This document shows, one piece after another, positions 11,486 through 22,449 of a stretch of DNA of 64,000 nucleotides. The translations under genes and the position numbers were made by a program. The notes beneath the pieces were generated by a model. That model worked only from the letters and a program-made list of their open reading frames with translations, did not search any database and was not told where the DNA came from. The stretch comes from Perognathus longimembris pacificus (taxonomy: Eukaryota; Chordata; Mammalia; Rodentia; Heteromyidae): assembly GCF_023159225.1 (NCBI RefSeq), contig NC_063161.1, forward strand, positions 124,844,958 through 124,908,957, read 5' to 3'. Positions within the stretch are counted from its first letter, which is position 1; each line of letters starts with the position of its first letter.

Positions 11486-12470
11486 TACCTATATAAATGA
11501 TCTCTTAATGTAAAAAAACCTATTGTACCCAATATCCCTAATTAGTGATATAAAATCTTACCAATAAGACTGGCAACTGCTCTTCTAAGGGAAGGGATGA
11601 GCAAATGTAAAATAAGAAAATGACTGAATGTCAGTTCCTTCTTGAAAGCCTTGAGTGTCTTGTCTTAGAAATATGTATGACTTTCCTTTTATAAGGTAGT
11701 CGATACCGTGTTACTATAAAAACATGAAGTTCAATCATCACTCATTTTTACTTTCCCCTATGACTTGGATTTTCTCTTATGAGCTATTATATTTATAAGT
11801 ATTTATTTCCCATGGCTCTGCTAAAAAAAGAAAAAATTCATAATCACATCCAAGTCCAGACATGATGTAGAATAATAATGCGGTTGAAAATCCTTACTAG
11901 AGTGCTACCTCATTATACACAGATGGTGTCTACATGATGGCTTAGCATACTCATGGGATCAAGCAGCTGGGCTTACTGACTTTTTGGCAAAACTTCATTT
12001 GGGGGATTCGATAGGGAGTTTTTGGCCTTTACATATCCCAAAGTTCAGCAGGGTATCATTTGAGCTCCATCCTGAACCATAAAAGAAGCCAAGATGAGGC
12101 ATGCTCAAAACACAGCTGGGGCTTTCCCTCACATCTCATCAGTCATCTCAAGCTCTTCCACCAAAGTCCATACAAGCTCATGTTTTCATTCCCATTTTTC
12201 ATTAATCTTTTTTCATAGGTTAATTGTTAAAAATAAATGTTTATTACCTCTGCATGCTAGTCCTTCCTCACCCCATTTTTACTTACCTTTCTAGATTTAG
12301 CTCCTATTCTCAAAGACCATGCTCCAGTCAAATTACATTTGTTCCTTCTATTTTCCTATTACAGCCCATAAATAGCTTCTGTGTTCCCAATAGAAGCATC
12401 CTAGCAGAAGGTCCAATACATTTTTATCGGAAGAAAATATCAGAATTCTCAGGAATAAAAACACAGTGTA
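11486..12470. other. No gene seen
   Basis: Unique-looking AT-rich DNA. Two short overlapping frames at 12094-12478 have no domain. Confidence 0.5.
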
Positions 12471-13070
12471 TCAATTAGCCTTTGTTACCTAACAACTGCC
12501 TTTAAACCAATGACTGAGGTTTTCTACAATTTCATAGGCTGGCTAAATAGCTCATCTGCTGTGCAGCTGCACATGGCTAGAGTACCAGCTAGAAAGAAGA
12601 TCTAAGATGATCACACACATAGAAGTTGTCTTTATTTTAAGCAAGGGTGTCTTGCTTCTTCAGTGGCTTAGCTTCCAGCAACTTTCTTTATGTTAGTAGT
12701 CTAAAGGTGCTGGCCCAAGAAACAAAAAGGTAAGGGAGAATGATGAAAGGTGTAACATTGGTCAAGATGCATTATACTCACAAACTGACATGTTGAATTG
12801 AAACCCCTTTGTACAACTACTTAAAGATAATAAAACATAATTTTTAAACTAAATAAATTAAAAGTAAAAAATGTAAAAGAAGAAAAAGATGAAAGCTGAA
12901 TCCACAAGACTTCTTGGGACTTAGACTCTGAAACTCTCACACAACATCACTCAGTACAGTATATTAGTTAAAGTGAGTACCCAAATCAGCCCAGGTTTAA
13001 TGGTATGAAGAAATACACCTCTGGGATGCATTCTAGGATGGGAGACACACTGTGGCCATTACACCCATTA
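12470..13070 (-). repeat. Ancient interspersed repeat of uncertain class, split by an L1 tail
   Basis: 12475-12720 (ATCAATTAGCCTTTGTTACC, TTTCATAGGCTGG) and 12895-13070 (CCCAAATCAGCCCAGGTTTA, GATGGGAGAC) follow the order of a well-known old mammalian repeat, but I cannot place the family without a search. Orientation is a guess. Confidence 0.4.
12723..12890 (+). mobile_element. Short old-type L1 3' end
   Basis: CAAGATGCATTATACTCAC, AACTGACATGTTGAATTGAA, TGTACAACTACTTAAAGATA then AATAAAACAT and an A-rich run. This is the clearest copy of the older L1 ending in the window. Confidence 0.75.
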
Positions 13071-13725
13071 AATTTGTCACACAAGCCTACATAGGGATCA
13101 GGTAGCATTGGTTCACAACCCATGGAATCTTGAACAAGGGCTCCCTAGAATGCTTCTGCCTAGAGACACGATGGTATCCAGGGATGATGCAGAGGGATGT
13201 ATCAAGTGAAACCCAAGCACATCATGACAAAGCTGCCTTACTGATGCCGAATATGGTCCTGGCATCCTTTCCTGAGGGAAGAGCAGAAAGTTGACTGTTC
13301 AGACAGCTCCACACATGTTAACAGGAAGTGAGAGCCAACCCCATGATCCTGAGTCTCATTATCTGCTTTTTATACCACCACATTCAAGTGTTAGTACACC
13401 AAGATGCGGCCTGTGCCCTAAAAACCAAACATATTAATCAAACACTTACGCAAACACTTCTCTAATTGACTAAGATGAGGAGTCCATTAGGGGGTTGATT
13501 GCTTGATCTCCTGCTGTAAAGCAATGTGAAGACCCAACTTCTGTTCAAAATATTACTTGAATAAATAAATAAGGTAAAAATTAGAGGATCCATGGAATAT
13601 AATGAAAAGAAAAATATATGCTAGATTTAAATCCTGTTCCTGACAACTACTCACTACTAACATTGAAGAAAATTCTCTTTATGCATATGTTTTCATACAT
13701 TTATCTGAAATGTTACAAAAAATTA
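13071..13725. other. No gene seen
   Basis: Unique-looking sequence. No open frame with features and no recognisable repeat. Confidence 0.5.
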
Positions 13726-13727
13726 GA

Positions 13728-13846
13728 AACTAACTGTGCATGGTGGCACATGCCTTATACTCCAACTTGTAATCAGGAGAGCGAGAGAAAAGGATCTCAA
13801 GGTAGAAGCAGCCTTGGGCTACATAATGAGACCCTATCAGAAGGAA
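13728..13846 (+). repeat. B1-like 7SL-derived monomer
   Basis: TGCATGGTGGCACATGCCTT, AATCAGGAGAGCGAGAG, AGCAGCCTTGGGCTACATAA, GAGACCCTATC: the B1 order, ending in a GGAA tract. Confidence 0.75.
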
Positions 13847-13892
13847 GGATGGAAGGAAGGAAGGAAGGAAGGAAGGAAGGAAGGAAGGAAAG
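13843..13892 (+). repeat. (GGAA)n tail microsatellite
   Basis: About 12 GGAA units, with one GGATGGAA at the start, forming the tail of the B1-like element. Confidence 0.95.
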
Positions 13893-14041
13893 AAGGGTCC
13901 TACAACATCGTAGTCTGTAATAGTAATTACTAAAAACTTAAAAAGTACATAATATTATTTATTATCAGTCATTAATAAATATATAATTTAATGTCAAATA
14001 ATCTAATCTTGAAATTTCTGGATCAAATAGTAAGGACACCC

Positions 14042-14450
14042 TGTTGATGGTTTGAGTGCTTGATTGAATTAAGAAATGCCTGAAAGAGGTGTAAATCATA
14101 TCAATAGTGGGGATTAGATAACAAAGGCTCTGAGGATTTAATCAAGAGGGTTTTCCCCATTGATGGAGGCAAACTAAATAGACTATTGGGAGGTAATAGA
14201 GCATTGGAAAGTGGTATCTGGTTGTACACAGTAGGTCACCGCGATGTATCCGTGCAGGCTATAGCTTATCTTGTCTCTTTACTGTTTATTAATGTTTTGT
14301 CTCCCATCTGCCATGATGTAAGAACCTCTACTATGTACTCCCTTCCCTGATGGATTGAAACCATAAGAAAAATAAGTTTTTCTTCCTTTGAAGTTGGTTA
14401 TGTCAGTGATTATGTTATTTTGCTACAGTGATGGGAAAGTAGACTAACAA
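14042..14450 (+). mobile_element. Rodent MaLR-type solitary LTR (ORR1/MT-like)
   Basis: Begins TGTTGATGGTTTGAGTGC; contains CATTGGAAAGTGGTA; has a 3' part CCCTGATGGATTGAAACCAT then AATAAGTTTTTCTTCC and TTGCTACAGTGATGGGAAAG; ends near AGTAGACTAACAA. Roughly 409 bp, a usual solo-LTR length. No internal region is seen. Confidence 0.75.
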
Positions 14451-14459
14451 TTAATGCAC

Positions 14460-14995
14460 CCGATATCTGGAGTCTGATAGGACATTTTTAAGATGATTAA
14501 AGATATCCAACCCAAGACCATAAAATTTTGCTTGCCATCCTCTGTGATAAATTTTTTAGCATCAGCAATGTTTCTATTTTTATATTATATAAAATTTATT
14601 AATTTACATTTATATTTTATATTACATAAAGTTTATTAATTTATATTATATTATATTTATTTTTCTATTATGATGCATGTATTTGTAAACTATGTAGAAG
14701 CAGAGGAATAAATACATTGGAAGCATAAATAAGTCTCACAATCTCCAGTTGTCTTGATACAATATAACCACCAAAGTTTAAGATGTAATTTGGCTTATTT
14801 CCCAAGGACAAAGATATCATTGATGAGATCTTATGAATTATAATGGTAATCTTGATGAAAGTCATATCAGAAGCAGTTTGCCCACCATGGCACTAACACA
14901 CTGCTATTAAAGGTATGGATTAATTTCCCACCACAATTCCAGATGAAGATCAATTCTTTTTCAAATAAAATTGTAATCTGAGGCTACAGTGCTGT
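14460..14995 (+). pseudogene. Possible processed retrocopy 3' end (source not recognised)
   Basis: AATAAA at 14964-14969 is followed 26 nt later by an uninterrupted A26 run (14996-15021), the layout of a reverse-transcribed polyadenylated transcript. Upstream to about 14680 there is no open frame I recognise, so if real it is from a 3' UTR. An AT-rich TTATATTATA block at 14565-14665 may mark the upstream limit. No clear TSD was found. Confidence 0.3.
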
Positions 14996-15021
14996 AAAAA
15001 AAAAAAAAAAAAAAAAAAAAA
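14996..15021 (+). repeat. Poly(A)26
   Basis: Uninterrupted A run after the AATAAA-containing segment. Confidence 0.98.
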
Positions 15022-15055
15022 CAACAAAAGCCTACTTTTTCTTAGAAATAAAAGA

Positions 15056-15830
15056 GTTTCTACTTGTGCCTAGGAGCCCTAATGTTTCCCTTACTCATTC
15101 CTATAATAATTTGATGGTGTCAGGTCTTACATTGAGGTCTTTAATTCAGTCTAAATTGATGCTAGTGCCAGGTGACATACACGGAGTTCATTTTAGTTTT
15201 CTGCATGTGAATATCCAGTTTTGCCAGTGCCATTTGTTGAAGAGGTTGTCTTTCTTCAAGCCTGTAGTCTTGGCCCCTTTATCAAATTTTAGATGGACAT
15301 AGGTCTGTGAGTTCGAATATTTCTGAGTATTCTATTCTGTTCAATTGGTCTTCAGGCCTCTTTTTGTGCCAGTACCAAGCTGTTTTCATTAGTATGGCTC
15401 TGTAATAGAAATTGAAGTTTGGATTGTTATTCCTCCAGCACTATTGTGCATGGTAAGGATTGGTTTTACTGTTTGGGGTCTTTTGTTCTTCCATATGAAC
15501 TTTTGTGTTGCTTTCTCTATCTCATTGAACATGGTAGATTCAAGAGAAATCTCAAACGGTGTAATTCTTTAGAAAGCCCAAATTAAAGTACAGCAAAATA
15601 AAACACCAGGAAGCAGGTACTCGCAAGGGATAGGGTGGTGTCGATAGGAAAGAGGTAGACAAATGAAGATGGTGAAATTACAGACAAGAATCCAGTGTAT
15701 ATCCCACAAAATTAAGAAGAGGGAGAGATGAGAATATTGAGTGACATTAATGAAGACATATTTATTCATGAACTACTTTGTTAAATGGCAAATCCTTTGT
15801 ACAAGTACTTAAAGATCTTAAAATTTGAAT
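15056..15830 (+). mobile_element. Twin-primed (5'-inverted) L1 insertion with 11-bp TSD
   Basis: 15060-15535 is antisense ORF2, corresponding to about 3310-3790 of the first L1. From about 15560 the text is sense 3' UTR of the older type, ending TTTGTACAAGTACTTAAAGATC. GAAATAAAAGA at 15045-15055 recurs at 15831-15841, so both parts arrived in one event. An inverted 5' piece followed by a sense 3' piece is the twin-priming product. Confidence 0.85.
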
Positions 15831-15869
15831 GAAATAAAAGATGGGGGGGTGGGGGGAGAGATCTGAAGT

Positions 15870-16082
15870 AGCCCAAAGACAGTACATTCACTTCAAAGTA
15901 AAGTCTCCAGCAATCTACTTCCTCCATCTAGGCTCTACCTCCTAATAGATGGATTAATCTACTGAAGATGTCACAGTGCTCCTAATCCAATCACTTCTCA
16001 TATTGTTCCATAACCCTTCAATACATTAGCTTCTTTTCGTGGGGGTGGGAAGGACACTTCTTACACAAACCATAACAAAATT
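15870..16082 (-). mobile_element. MaLR LTR fragment, antisense
   Basis: CTACTTCCTCCATCTAGGC, CTCCTAATAGATGGATTAAT, CTAATCCAATCACTTCTC and the terminal CACAAACCATAACAAAA match the reverse complement of a MaLR-type LTR 5' half. Confidence 0.6.
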
Positions 16083-16176
16083 CAAGGCATGTGAGCAAAG
16101 AATAATGAAACAAAACCAAGTCTGTTTAACTGGTATACAAGCTACTCAAAAGGGAATCTTAAAAGATGTAATCAGA

Positions 16177-16382
16177 GGAGCTGGGAATTTGGCTTAGGGG
16201 TAGAATTCTTGCCTTGCATGCATGAAGCCCTGAGTTCGATTCCTCAGAAGCACAGAAAAAGCCAGAAGTGGTGCTGTGGCTCAAGTGGTAGAGTGCTAGC
16301 CTTGACCAAAAATAAAAAAAAAAAAGAAGAAGAAGCTCAGGGACAGTGCCCAGCCCCTGAGTTTAAAAAGAAAAAAGAAAAA
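16177..16382 (+). repeat. IDL-Geo SINE with diverged 16-bp TSD
   Basis: Left monomer AGCTGGGAATTTGGCTTAGG with a good B-box (GAGTTCGATTCC); right Geo monomer CTGTGGCTCAAGTGGTAGAG. An A-rich expansion (16314-16335) lies within the right half. 16161-16176 and 16383-16398 match at 13 of 16 positions. Confidence 0.92.
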
Positions 16383-16399
16383 AAAAGATATAATTGGAA

Positions 16400-17019
16400 G
16401 ACTAGGTTGGAACCAGAAAGAGATAGACCTTGAATATTAAAGTAAGCACATTCATTTAATGCTGTAAGTAATAGGTTAGATAAGGGTTTTGAGCAGACAA
16501 GAAACATAGTTAAGAGTTCCGTTTAGAAAAAGTAGGATGAAGCAGTATGGAGAATGGTTTTACCATAAGGCTATTTGAGGGAGTGAAACTAGTCAAGAAA
16601 TGACTATATTGTTGAGTTATTTAGAGTACATAGCCTTTATAGAACTCTCACTAAACTGTGTTTATGGAAGATTCTGTGTTTGGCAGAGAAAGAAAATAAG
16701 CCTTTGACTCTCCAAGCCTCAGGGGATTAGGGAGCCAAGTCATGATCACATGGTTGATAAATTGCAGAAGAAGTGATAGCATCTGGGACTTCTGACTCCC
16801 AGTCTAATTTCTTCATTTAAATAAATATTTTCTAAGTCAAGAGAAATGGATAATTTCCATATGGTTTCCATTTCTCCTGGAGGACAAGTTTTGTTCTTCT
16901 CCTATAAATCCAGAAGTTGTTTAAAAGAAATTGTGCCTACTTGGTTTTCCAAATAGAAAAGGAATAGTTGGAACTAAACTGCACATTAGCAGAAATGTGA
17001 CAGGAAATATAACATTGTA
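16400..17019. other. No gene seen
   Basis: Unique-looking AT-rich sequence without recognisable repeats or frames. Confidence 0.5.
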
Positions 17020-17195
17020 GTTAGGATTCTAGGTTCCACTAGACATTGAAGTTCAGCAACTCTCTGAACCACATATTAAAATGACTCCCCCAGCCTCATG
17101 CTTATCTGTAAAGAGGAAGGAACGTGATGTCAGACTATACACACAAAAAAATTCCACTACACAGCAAATACTCAATAAATATAAACCATGGTTAC
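17020..17195 (+). repeat. Probable MIR SINE
   Basis: GCAACTCTCTGAACCACA, CTCATGCTTATCTGTAAAG and the 3' piece CAGCAAATACTCAATAAATA occur in MIR order. Confidence 0.55.
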
Positions 17196-17404
17196 CCAAT
17201 TTATACCATTCTCTGCCTGATTTTATTAACTAATCACACTGGAAAATACATGGCAGTTATTTAAGCAGCATGAGCTTGTAAAGCTGAGTTCCTGCTGTTT
17301 TTAGAACCATCCATGGCTCTCATAGTTGGGAGACCAAGTCACCTGTTGCCAAAGAGAAGACAGGAAGCTTATTCTTTTGATTATTTTCTTCAAGTAATGA
17401 TACG

Positions 17405-17416
17405 GGGGGGGGGGGG
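17405..17416 (+). repeat. Poly(G) homopolymer
   Basis: Uninterrupted run of at least 12 G. Length is probably unstable and prone to sequencing error. Confidence 0.9.
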
Positions 17417-17700
17417 TTATCTAACATGTCCATTAATGTGTAAAATGCATCTTTACCAGAGTAATTTGTGCCAACAGTTCCCCTCCCCTCCTTCCTTTTC
17501 CCCCATCAATTTCATCACCTTTCCTATTTACAGTTTCACTTCATGACTGTATTTGCCCATTGTCCTTCTTTCCACTTATCCATCCCTTTTCTATTAGCCT
17601 CCACCCCTCTCAAGACGAAACATTTTGGACTTCTTAATATCCTTTGTGTTAACCTTCCTGGGAATTATTCAAAGGAGTTATACCACAGAATCTCACTCCT

Positions 17701-18035
17701 AGGGATAACACTGATCAAGATGCATTGTACTCATTAATTGGTATGTTGGATTAAAACTCCTTTGTACTCCTGAAGATATTAAGTTCAAATTAAGCTGAGC
17801 ACTGGTGGTTCATGCCTGTAATTCTAGCTACTCAGGAAGCTGAGATCTGAGGATGCAGTTCCAAGTCATCCCAAACAGGAGAGTCCATGAGATCTTATCT
17901 CCAATTAACCAACAGAAAACCATAAGTGGAACTGTGGCTCAAAGTTCTAGAGTGCTAGCCTTGAGTGAAGAAGCTCAAAGATAGTGTCTAGACACCCCCA
18001 TCACCAACAACAAAAAAGTTCAAATTTTAAAAAAG
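17701..18035 (+). mobile_element. Old-type L1 3' end, sense; middle layer of the nest
   Basis: ACTGATCAAGATGCATTGTACTC, GTATGTTGGATTAAAACTCC and TTTGTACTCCTGAAGATATT give the older L1 ending. Flanks: GAATCTCACTCCT (17688-17700) and GAATCTCTCACTCCT (18036-18050), a TSD with a 2-bp TC difference. Confidence 0.65.
17792..18016 (+). repeat. B1-Geo SINE; inner layer of the nest, exact 11-bp TSD
   Basis: 7SL-like left half (CATGCCTGTAATTCTAGC) and Geo-like right half (CTGTGGCTCAAAGTTCTAGA). AAGTTCAAATT at 17781-17791 recurs exactly at 18017-18027, so it landed in the tail of the sense L1. Confidence 0.9.
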
Positions 18036-18074
18036 GAATCTCTCACTCCTGTATATACTACACTTTAGTTAGCT

Positions 18075-18160
18075 CATATATGTGTGTATATGAATATATG
18101 TATGTGTATATGTGTATATACACATATGATCCTTATGTGTTTACATATATGATTCACAAA
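18075..18160. repeat. TATG/TATA low-complexity tract
   Basis: Alternating ATATATGTGTGTATATG text with a partial palindrome. Confidence 0.85.
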
Positions 18161-18239
18161 TGAGAGAAAGCATGTGCCCTTTGTCATTCAGAGCCTGGCT
18201 TACTTCACTTAATACAATGCTTATTCTAAATAATAAAAA

Positions 18240-18880
18240 TTAAAAAGTAAAATGTTACTCTGAACATTTCAGTTTAATTTCTTATGTCCAAATAGGAAAG
18301 AAAATCCTTGTGTCTCAAAAACAAAACTGATCATACATCTACTAGAGGATCAGGATTATAGATTTGGTCTTTTCAATGACATGTGTTTATGTTAATTTAT
18401 GAAGGTACATTCTGTTGATTACAAATGAAATTCTGTTGCTTGGCAGTCAAGTACAGGAAGACAAATATCAGATCTCAGTAGCTACACTTCCAGCTGTTTT
18501 ACAAACAAAGATAAAAGACAATCCCACCCAAAATAGTGTTACTTTTAAGATAAAAATCAACTTTGAGCAGAACCATGTTAAATAGGAGAAGCCAGGTTTA
18601 TTCCCAAAGTTTCCAATAATTGGGAGTTGAATAATATTTATTAAAAGAACTTGTGCAATGTGTTGAAATTGACAGGAGTGGTGCTTTTGGGCTCAGCATG
18701 ATGCTAATATCAGTAATTAAGGAAATGCTTAAAGAGCATCTGCAAAGTGAACATTTAGTTTGACAAATCTCTTTGCAAGTAAATTAAATGAGTTTCATTA
18801 TTTGTTTTCCACCAAAGATACCCCCTAAAAAAGCATAAAGGTAAAATGGTATCACCTCTGTTTGTGAACCTTCATGATTT
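18240..18880. other. No gene seen
   Basis: Unique AT-rich DNA with no repeat I recognise. Confidence 0.45.
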
Positions 18881-18884
18881 CTAA

Positions 18885-19198
18885 ACCCTACCATCACCAT
18901 TGTCATTATTGAAATCACCCTTATAGCTTTTTCCATCATAAGCCACATCCTTACTCCCCTGACACTTTTACCTCTACAGTACTGCTAAGTACCTCCAGTA
19001 CTTCTAAGACCACAAACATGATCAGTTCTACCACCAATGACACCAACTTAAGCAACAATATTGCCAACTCCACCACCACCACCATCCCCATCCCCATCCC
19101 CACAGCCATCTCCATGGTTCCCAGCATCACCAGTACTACTACCCCTGCCTTGCCAGCATGTCTACCACCTATCATCCCAATCACTACCATCTTCTCCT
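18885..19198 (+). repeat. Imperfect ACC/ATC triplet-rich tract
   Basis: Dense ACC, ATC and ACT triplets including (ACC)n at 19070-19083 and CCCCATCCCCATCCCCA near 19085. The periodicity keeps frames open on both strands (Thr/Pro-rich on plus, Val/Met/Gly-rich on minus). I see no start context or homology to support a protein. Confidence 0.7.
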
Positions 19199-19415
19199 AG
19201 TTACACCAAATGTTAATGCTACAGACCCCAGTATTTACTCTTCTCTCAATTCAAATTTTTGAACTGGGACCAGTGTCAATAACACAATGTAGTTAGTAAT
19301 CAATCAATTTATGTGTATGATGAAACCCAAACTAAATTTCTGCCAAACTGTTCATATCTTGGGGTAGAAAATAATGCAGAAATGAAATGAATAGAATATT
19401 TTGGTGGGGTTTTTG

Positions 19416-19417
<2 letters not shown>

Positions 19418-19454
<37 letters not shown>
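19418..19454 (+). repeat. (GT)18 microsatellite
   Basis: Uninterrupted GT run next to the 3' end of the following antisense SINE. Confidence 0.97.
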
Positions 19455-19455
<1 letters not shown>

Positions 19456-19459
19456 ACAT

Positions 19460-19815
19460 ATATATGTGCATGCCAGTCCTGAGGCTTGAACTAAGAGTCC
19501 AGGTGCTGTCCCTGTGCTTATGTGCTCAAGGCTAGTACACTACCACTTGAGCCACAGCTTCTCTTCCAGCTTTTGAGTAATTCATTGTAAATCAGAGTCT
19601 CATGGAGGGAGGAGGTAACAAACAGTACAAGAAATGTATCCAATGCCTAATGTATGAAACTGTAACCTCTCTGTACATCACTTTGACAATAAATAACAAA
19701 AAAAAATAGCCTCATGGAATTTCCTGCCTGAGTTGGCTTAGTTCAAATCACCATCCTCACATTTCAGCCTCTTGAGTAGCTAGGGTTATGGGTGTGAGCC
19801 ACCAGGCCTAGGCCT
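19460..19815 (-). repeat. B1-Geo SINE, antisense, split by a 100-bp L1 tail
   Basis: Geo part 19470-19580 (GCCAGTCCTGAGGCTTGAAC; CTACCACTTGAGCCACAGC). 7SL part 19711-19812 (CCTGCCTGAGTTGGC; CTCTTGAGTAGCTAGGGT; GTGAGCCACCAG). The L1 fragment at 19607-19707 interrupts it. Confidence 0.9.
19607..19707 (+). mobile_element. Very short L1 3' end inserted in a SINE
   Basis: Only the last 100 bp of the younger-type L1: TACAAGAAATGTATCCAATG, CTCTCTGTACATCAC, TTTGACAATAAATAAC plus A. Flanked by AGTCTCATGGA (19596-19606) and AGCCTCATGGA (19708-19718), one mismatch in 11. Confidence 0.9.
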
Positions 19816-19829
19816 TGGGAATTTTTGTT

Positions 19830-22120
19830 GTTATTGTTTTGCTCTTATGCAATTTTGATGCCTTTAATATAGGTGTGATTTTTTTTTAACATTTTCACCA
19901 CTTTTTAGTCACCATTTTATTCCCTCCCCCACTCTCACAGTATATTCCTGCAAGCAATGTTCAGCAAAAAGATAAAGCTTAGGTTTAAGATAAAGCTAAA
20001 TAGTTTGCATATTTGGTCATATTTTTAATAAATACATAAATTTTAATGATAAAACCTAATACTTCTTCCAAAGTAACCGTGACAAATCAAAATGTTAAAA
20101 AAAAAAAACAAAACTCTTGGGATCAGAAAGCTACATTTCAACACCCACTTTGAACAACCCTTATTCTCATGTAAATAAACAACTAACACTAAAATGCATT
20201 AAACATTGTGACAATACTAATGCTTTTCCTGCAAAATGTTATTCAGATAATTTTTTCTAGTGATTTAACATAAGCTTGCACACTGAATATCTTCACATCA
20301 TTTAGAATTTCCCCCACCCTCAATTTACTCATGTTTAAAAAAAATGTTTATCAACTAATATTTCTCAAGTCAATCAACATATTCATGCATTACAGTCAAA
20401 TGTGGTTTCCCATCAACAATAACAACAAAAAAGTCAATCCTAATTCAAAGTGTTACATTATAAAATGTGAGAAGGGAATAGAAGATTTAAGAAAGTGGGG
20501 GATGGTGGTGGTGTTCCATCAATGCTAAAGAATAGTGCTAGATATCTTTCCCCAAAAACTTATTCTCAACCTACTCTCTACCATTGGTTGTTGTTCTGCA
20601 TCCCAGAACAGAGATATACGCCATCGATCATCTGACAAAGCCCATTTTCTGGGCTTCCTTGCAACTGGTGGTCAGTGAGATCCAGCCAATGAGAGACAAT
20701 GGAAAGAGAAGTTGAGGCATGTCTCTTCTCCTTTTCAACTTTAGTCTATGTCTGCCACTATCCAGCTGTAACTAGGCAAGCCCTCCCCCACAAGGCTCTG
20801 GCTGTCCTTAGACTCCCATGTTATTTCCTTTCCTGTTTCTTCCATCATGTGTTTGCATCAGCTTCCCATTCTTGCTGTGTCTAGGTGCCTCAATATTTCT
20901 AACCCTGATCATACACTTGGAAGTAATCACTCTAATATTATCCCTTAACTTTAGCCATCTAGGATGAATTGTACCTCCTGATAACACCCTGATTGAAAAA
21001 GCAATGAAAACAAGACATGCATCTTAGGCTGTTCTTGAATATAACTTTAATCTAGTATATCGATTAAATCACTTCAGCAGCCTGCAAAAACTAGTATTAA
21101 GGTACATAGTCAGACAAGGTGTTTTTTCCCTGATATATCTATCTCTCCACTTGTAGCTCCACCTCCTGGCCTTGAATTTATAGAATACAAAGAGAAATTT
21201 AAGATTGCATTCTAATGTGTTTACCCTAAGCCACAAAGGGATTCTGGGTACTCTTTCTACCTGGAAAGAGAAGAGTGTGCATGTGGAATATCCTTATATA
21301 AACCTCTTGAGAATCTAGGCATGGTACACAGTGTGCAGAAGAGAAAGCAGGCTGCAGTATTAAAAATCTCTTACATTTTTATAATACCATAATTTTAAAA
21401 CACTTTTATATTCTTCGTATTACTTGGTTTAAGTAGTGCATAATTAGGAGATCAAACTGAACTAGATGGAATGGAAAAGGCAAAAGTAAGAAGATAAAGA
21501 GAACATTGAATAAAGCATTGTAAGAAAAAAAAAGTAAATATCATTTGGAGAGCAAGTATACAGGGCAATCTCATCTAATGCAATTGTCCCAATTCTCGTT
21601 AAAAAAAAATTTGACTATAAAGCAATTTTATTTTAATCAAAACCTATTTTTCCATTGACTTACATTACAAAGCCAAAGATGTTTTCCCCATAGGAAATAT
21701 TTTAGCCCTAAGTCCAAATAAAATTCACATTTAACAATGCAACAAGCCTCTCTTAAGTCCATTATCTAAAGGAAAGCTGTAGTTTTCTGACAAAACAGTA
21801 ATCATACTCAAAATAATTCAGAAAACACAAAGTCTTTACAATAACATTCCCTTAAAGAAAAATCCACATTGAAAACAGAAGTAAAATTACTAGGAGAGAC
21901 TTCAATATATGACTGCTACACAATTATTAAAAGACATTCTTATTAAGTATAGTTGTAACTGTTATAGAGTTGGATTTGAAGGACTTTGCTGAGGTTCCCC
22001 TCAAAATTTTTGTCAGTTTGCCTTTGGGCTTTTCATTTCCAGTGACTTATTCCTTTAGGTTCAATACTTCTCTTTTTCAAGTTAAGAAAAAAAATCTGTC
22101 AAGAGGATACTTGTTATGCC
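19830..22120. other. No gene seen; one possible ancient repeat
   Basis: Mostly unique AT-rich sequence. 20600-20720 (CTTCCTTGCAACTGGTGG, AGCCAATGAGAGACAATGG) has the feel of an old DNA-transposon or LTR relic, unclassified. Short frames at 20331, 20699 and 21970 have no domain. Confidence 0.45.
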
Positions 22121-22125
22121 TTAGA

Positions 22126-22300
22126 AGCCATGTTCTGCACATTGTAAATCTCCAGGCCATCTCTATTAGAATCACCAGGGATGCTTATAAAAAATGCAAA
22201 TTTTTACCTTTACCCTACGCCCTGGAATAAACATCCTAGAGATTGGTCTGGAGTCTGAAACCTTAAGTTCCCAAGGGCAGGTTGACATTAGAAAATCACT
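22126..22300 (+). mobile_element. MER5-like hAT (Charlie) DNA-transposon relic
   Basis: TATTAGAATCACCAGGGATG, CTTATAAAAAATGC, ACGCCCTGGAATAAAC, TTGGTCTGGAGTCTG and AAGTTCCCAAGGGCAGG follow the order of MER5 elements. Non-autonomous, no transposase. Confidence 0.6.
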
Positions 22301-22449
22301 GCTTACTGTAAAGGATATCCAACTCTTTCCTTTCATCCTTCCCACAGAGAGGAGGAATATTGGCCTCTCTTGTGTATATCCTGGGCTACGGTGCACACAT
22401 GCTCTTTATGCTTAGTGATGCTAAGGCCCTATGAGGATGTGATTACAAT

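Larger units (their letters stand above)
17450..18230 (-). mobile_element. Old L1 3' region, antisense; outer layer of a nest
   Basis: Left piece 17450-17700 is pyrimidine-rich antisense 3' UTR. Right piece 18041-18230 ends GAGCCTGGCTTACTTCACTT, which is antisense ORF2 terminus text (compare the antisense L1 near 50.41 kb). The two pieces are separated by a later insertion bounded by GAATCTCACTCCT-like repeats. Confidence 0.5.

Noticed and set aside
11205..11532. Membrane-like Ile-Tyr-Leu-Ser repeat protein on the minus strand
   Set aside because: Translation of the GATA microsatellite; the same artefact occurs at 5233-5567.
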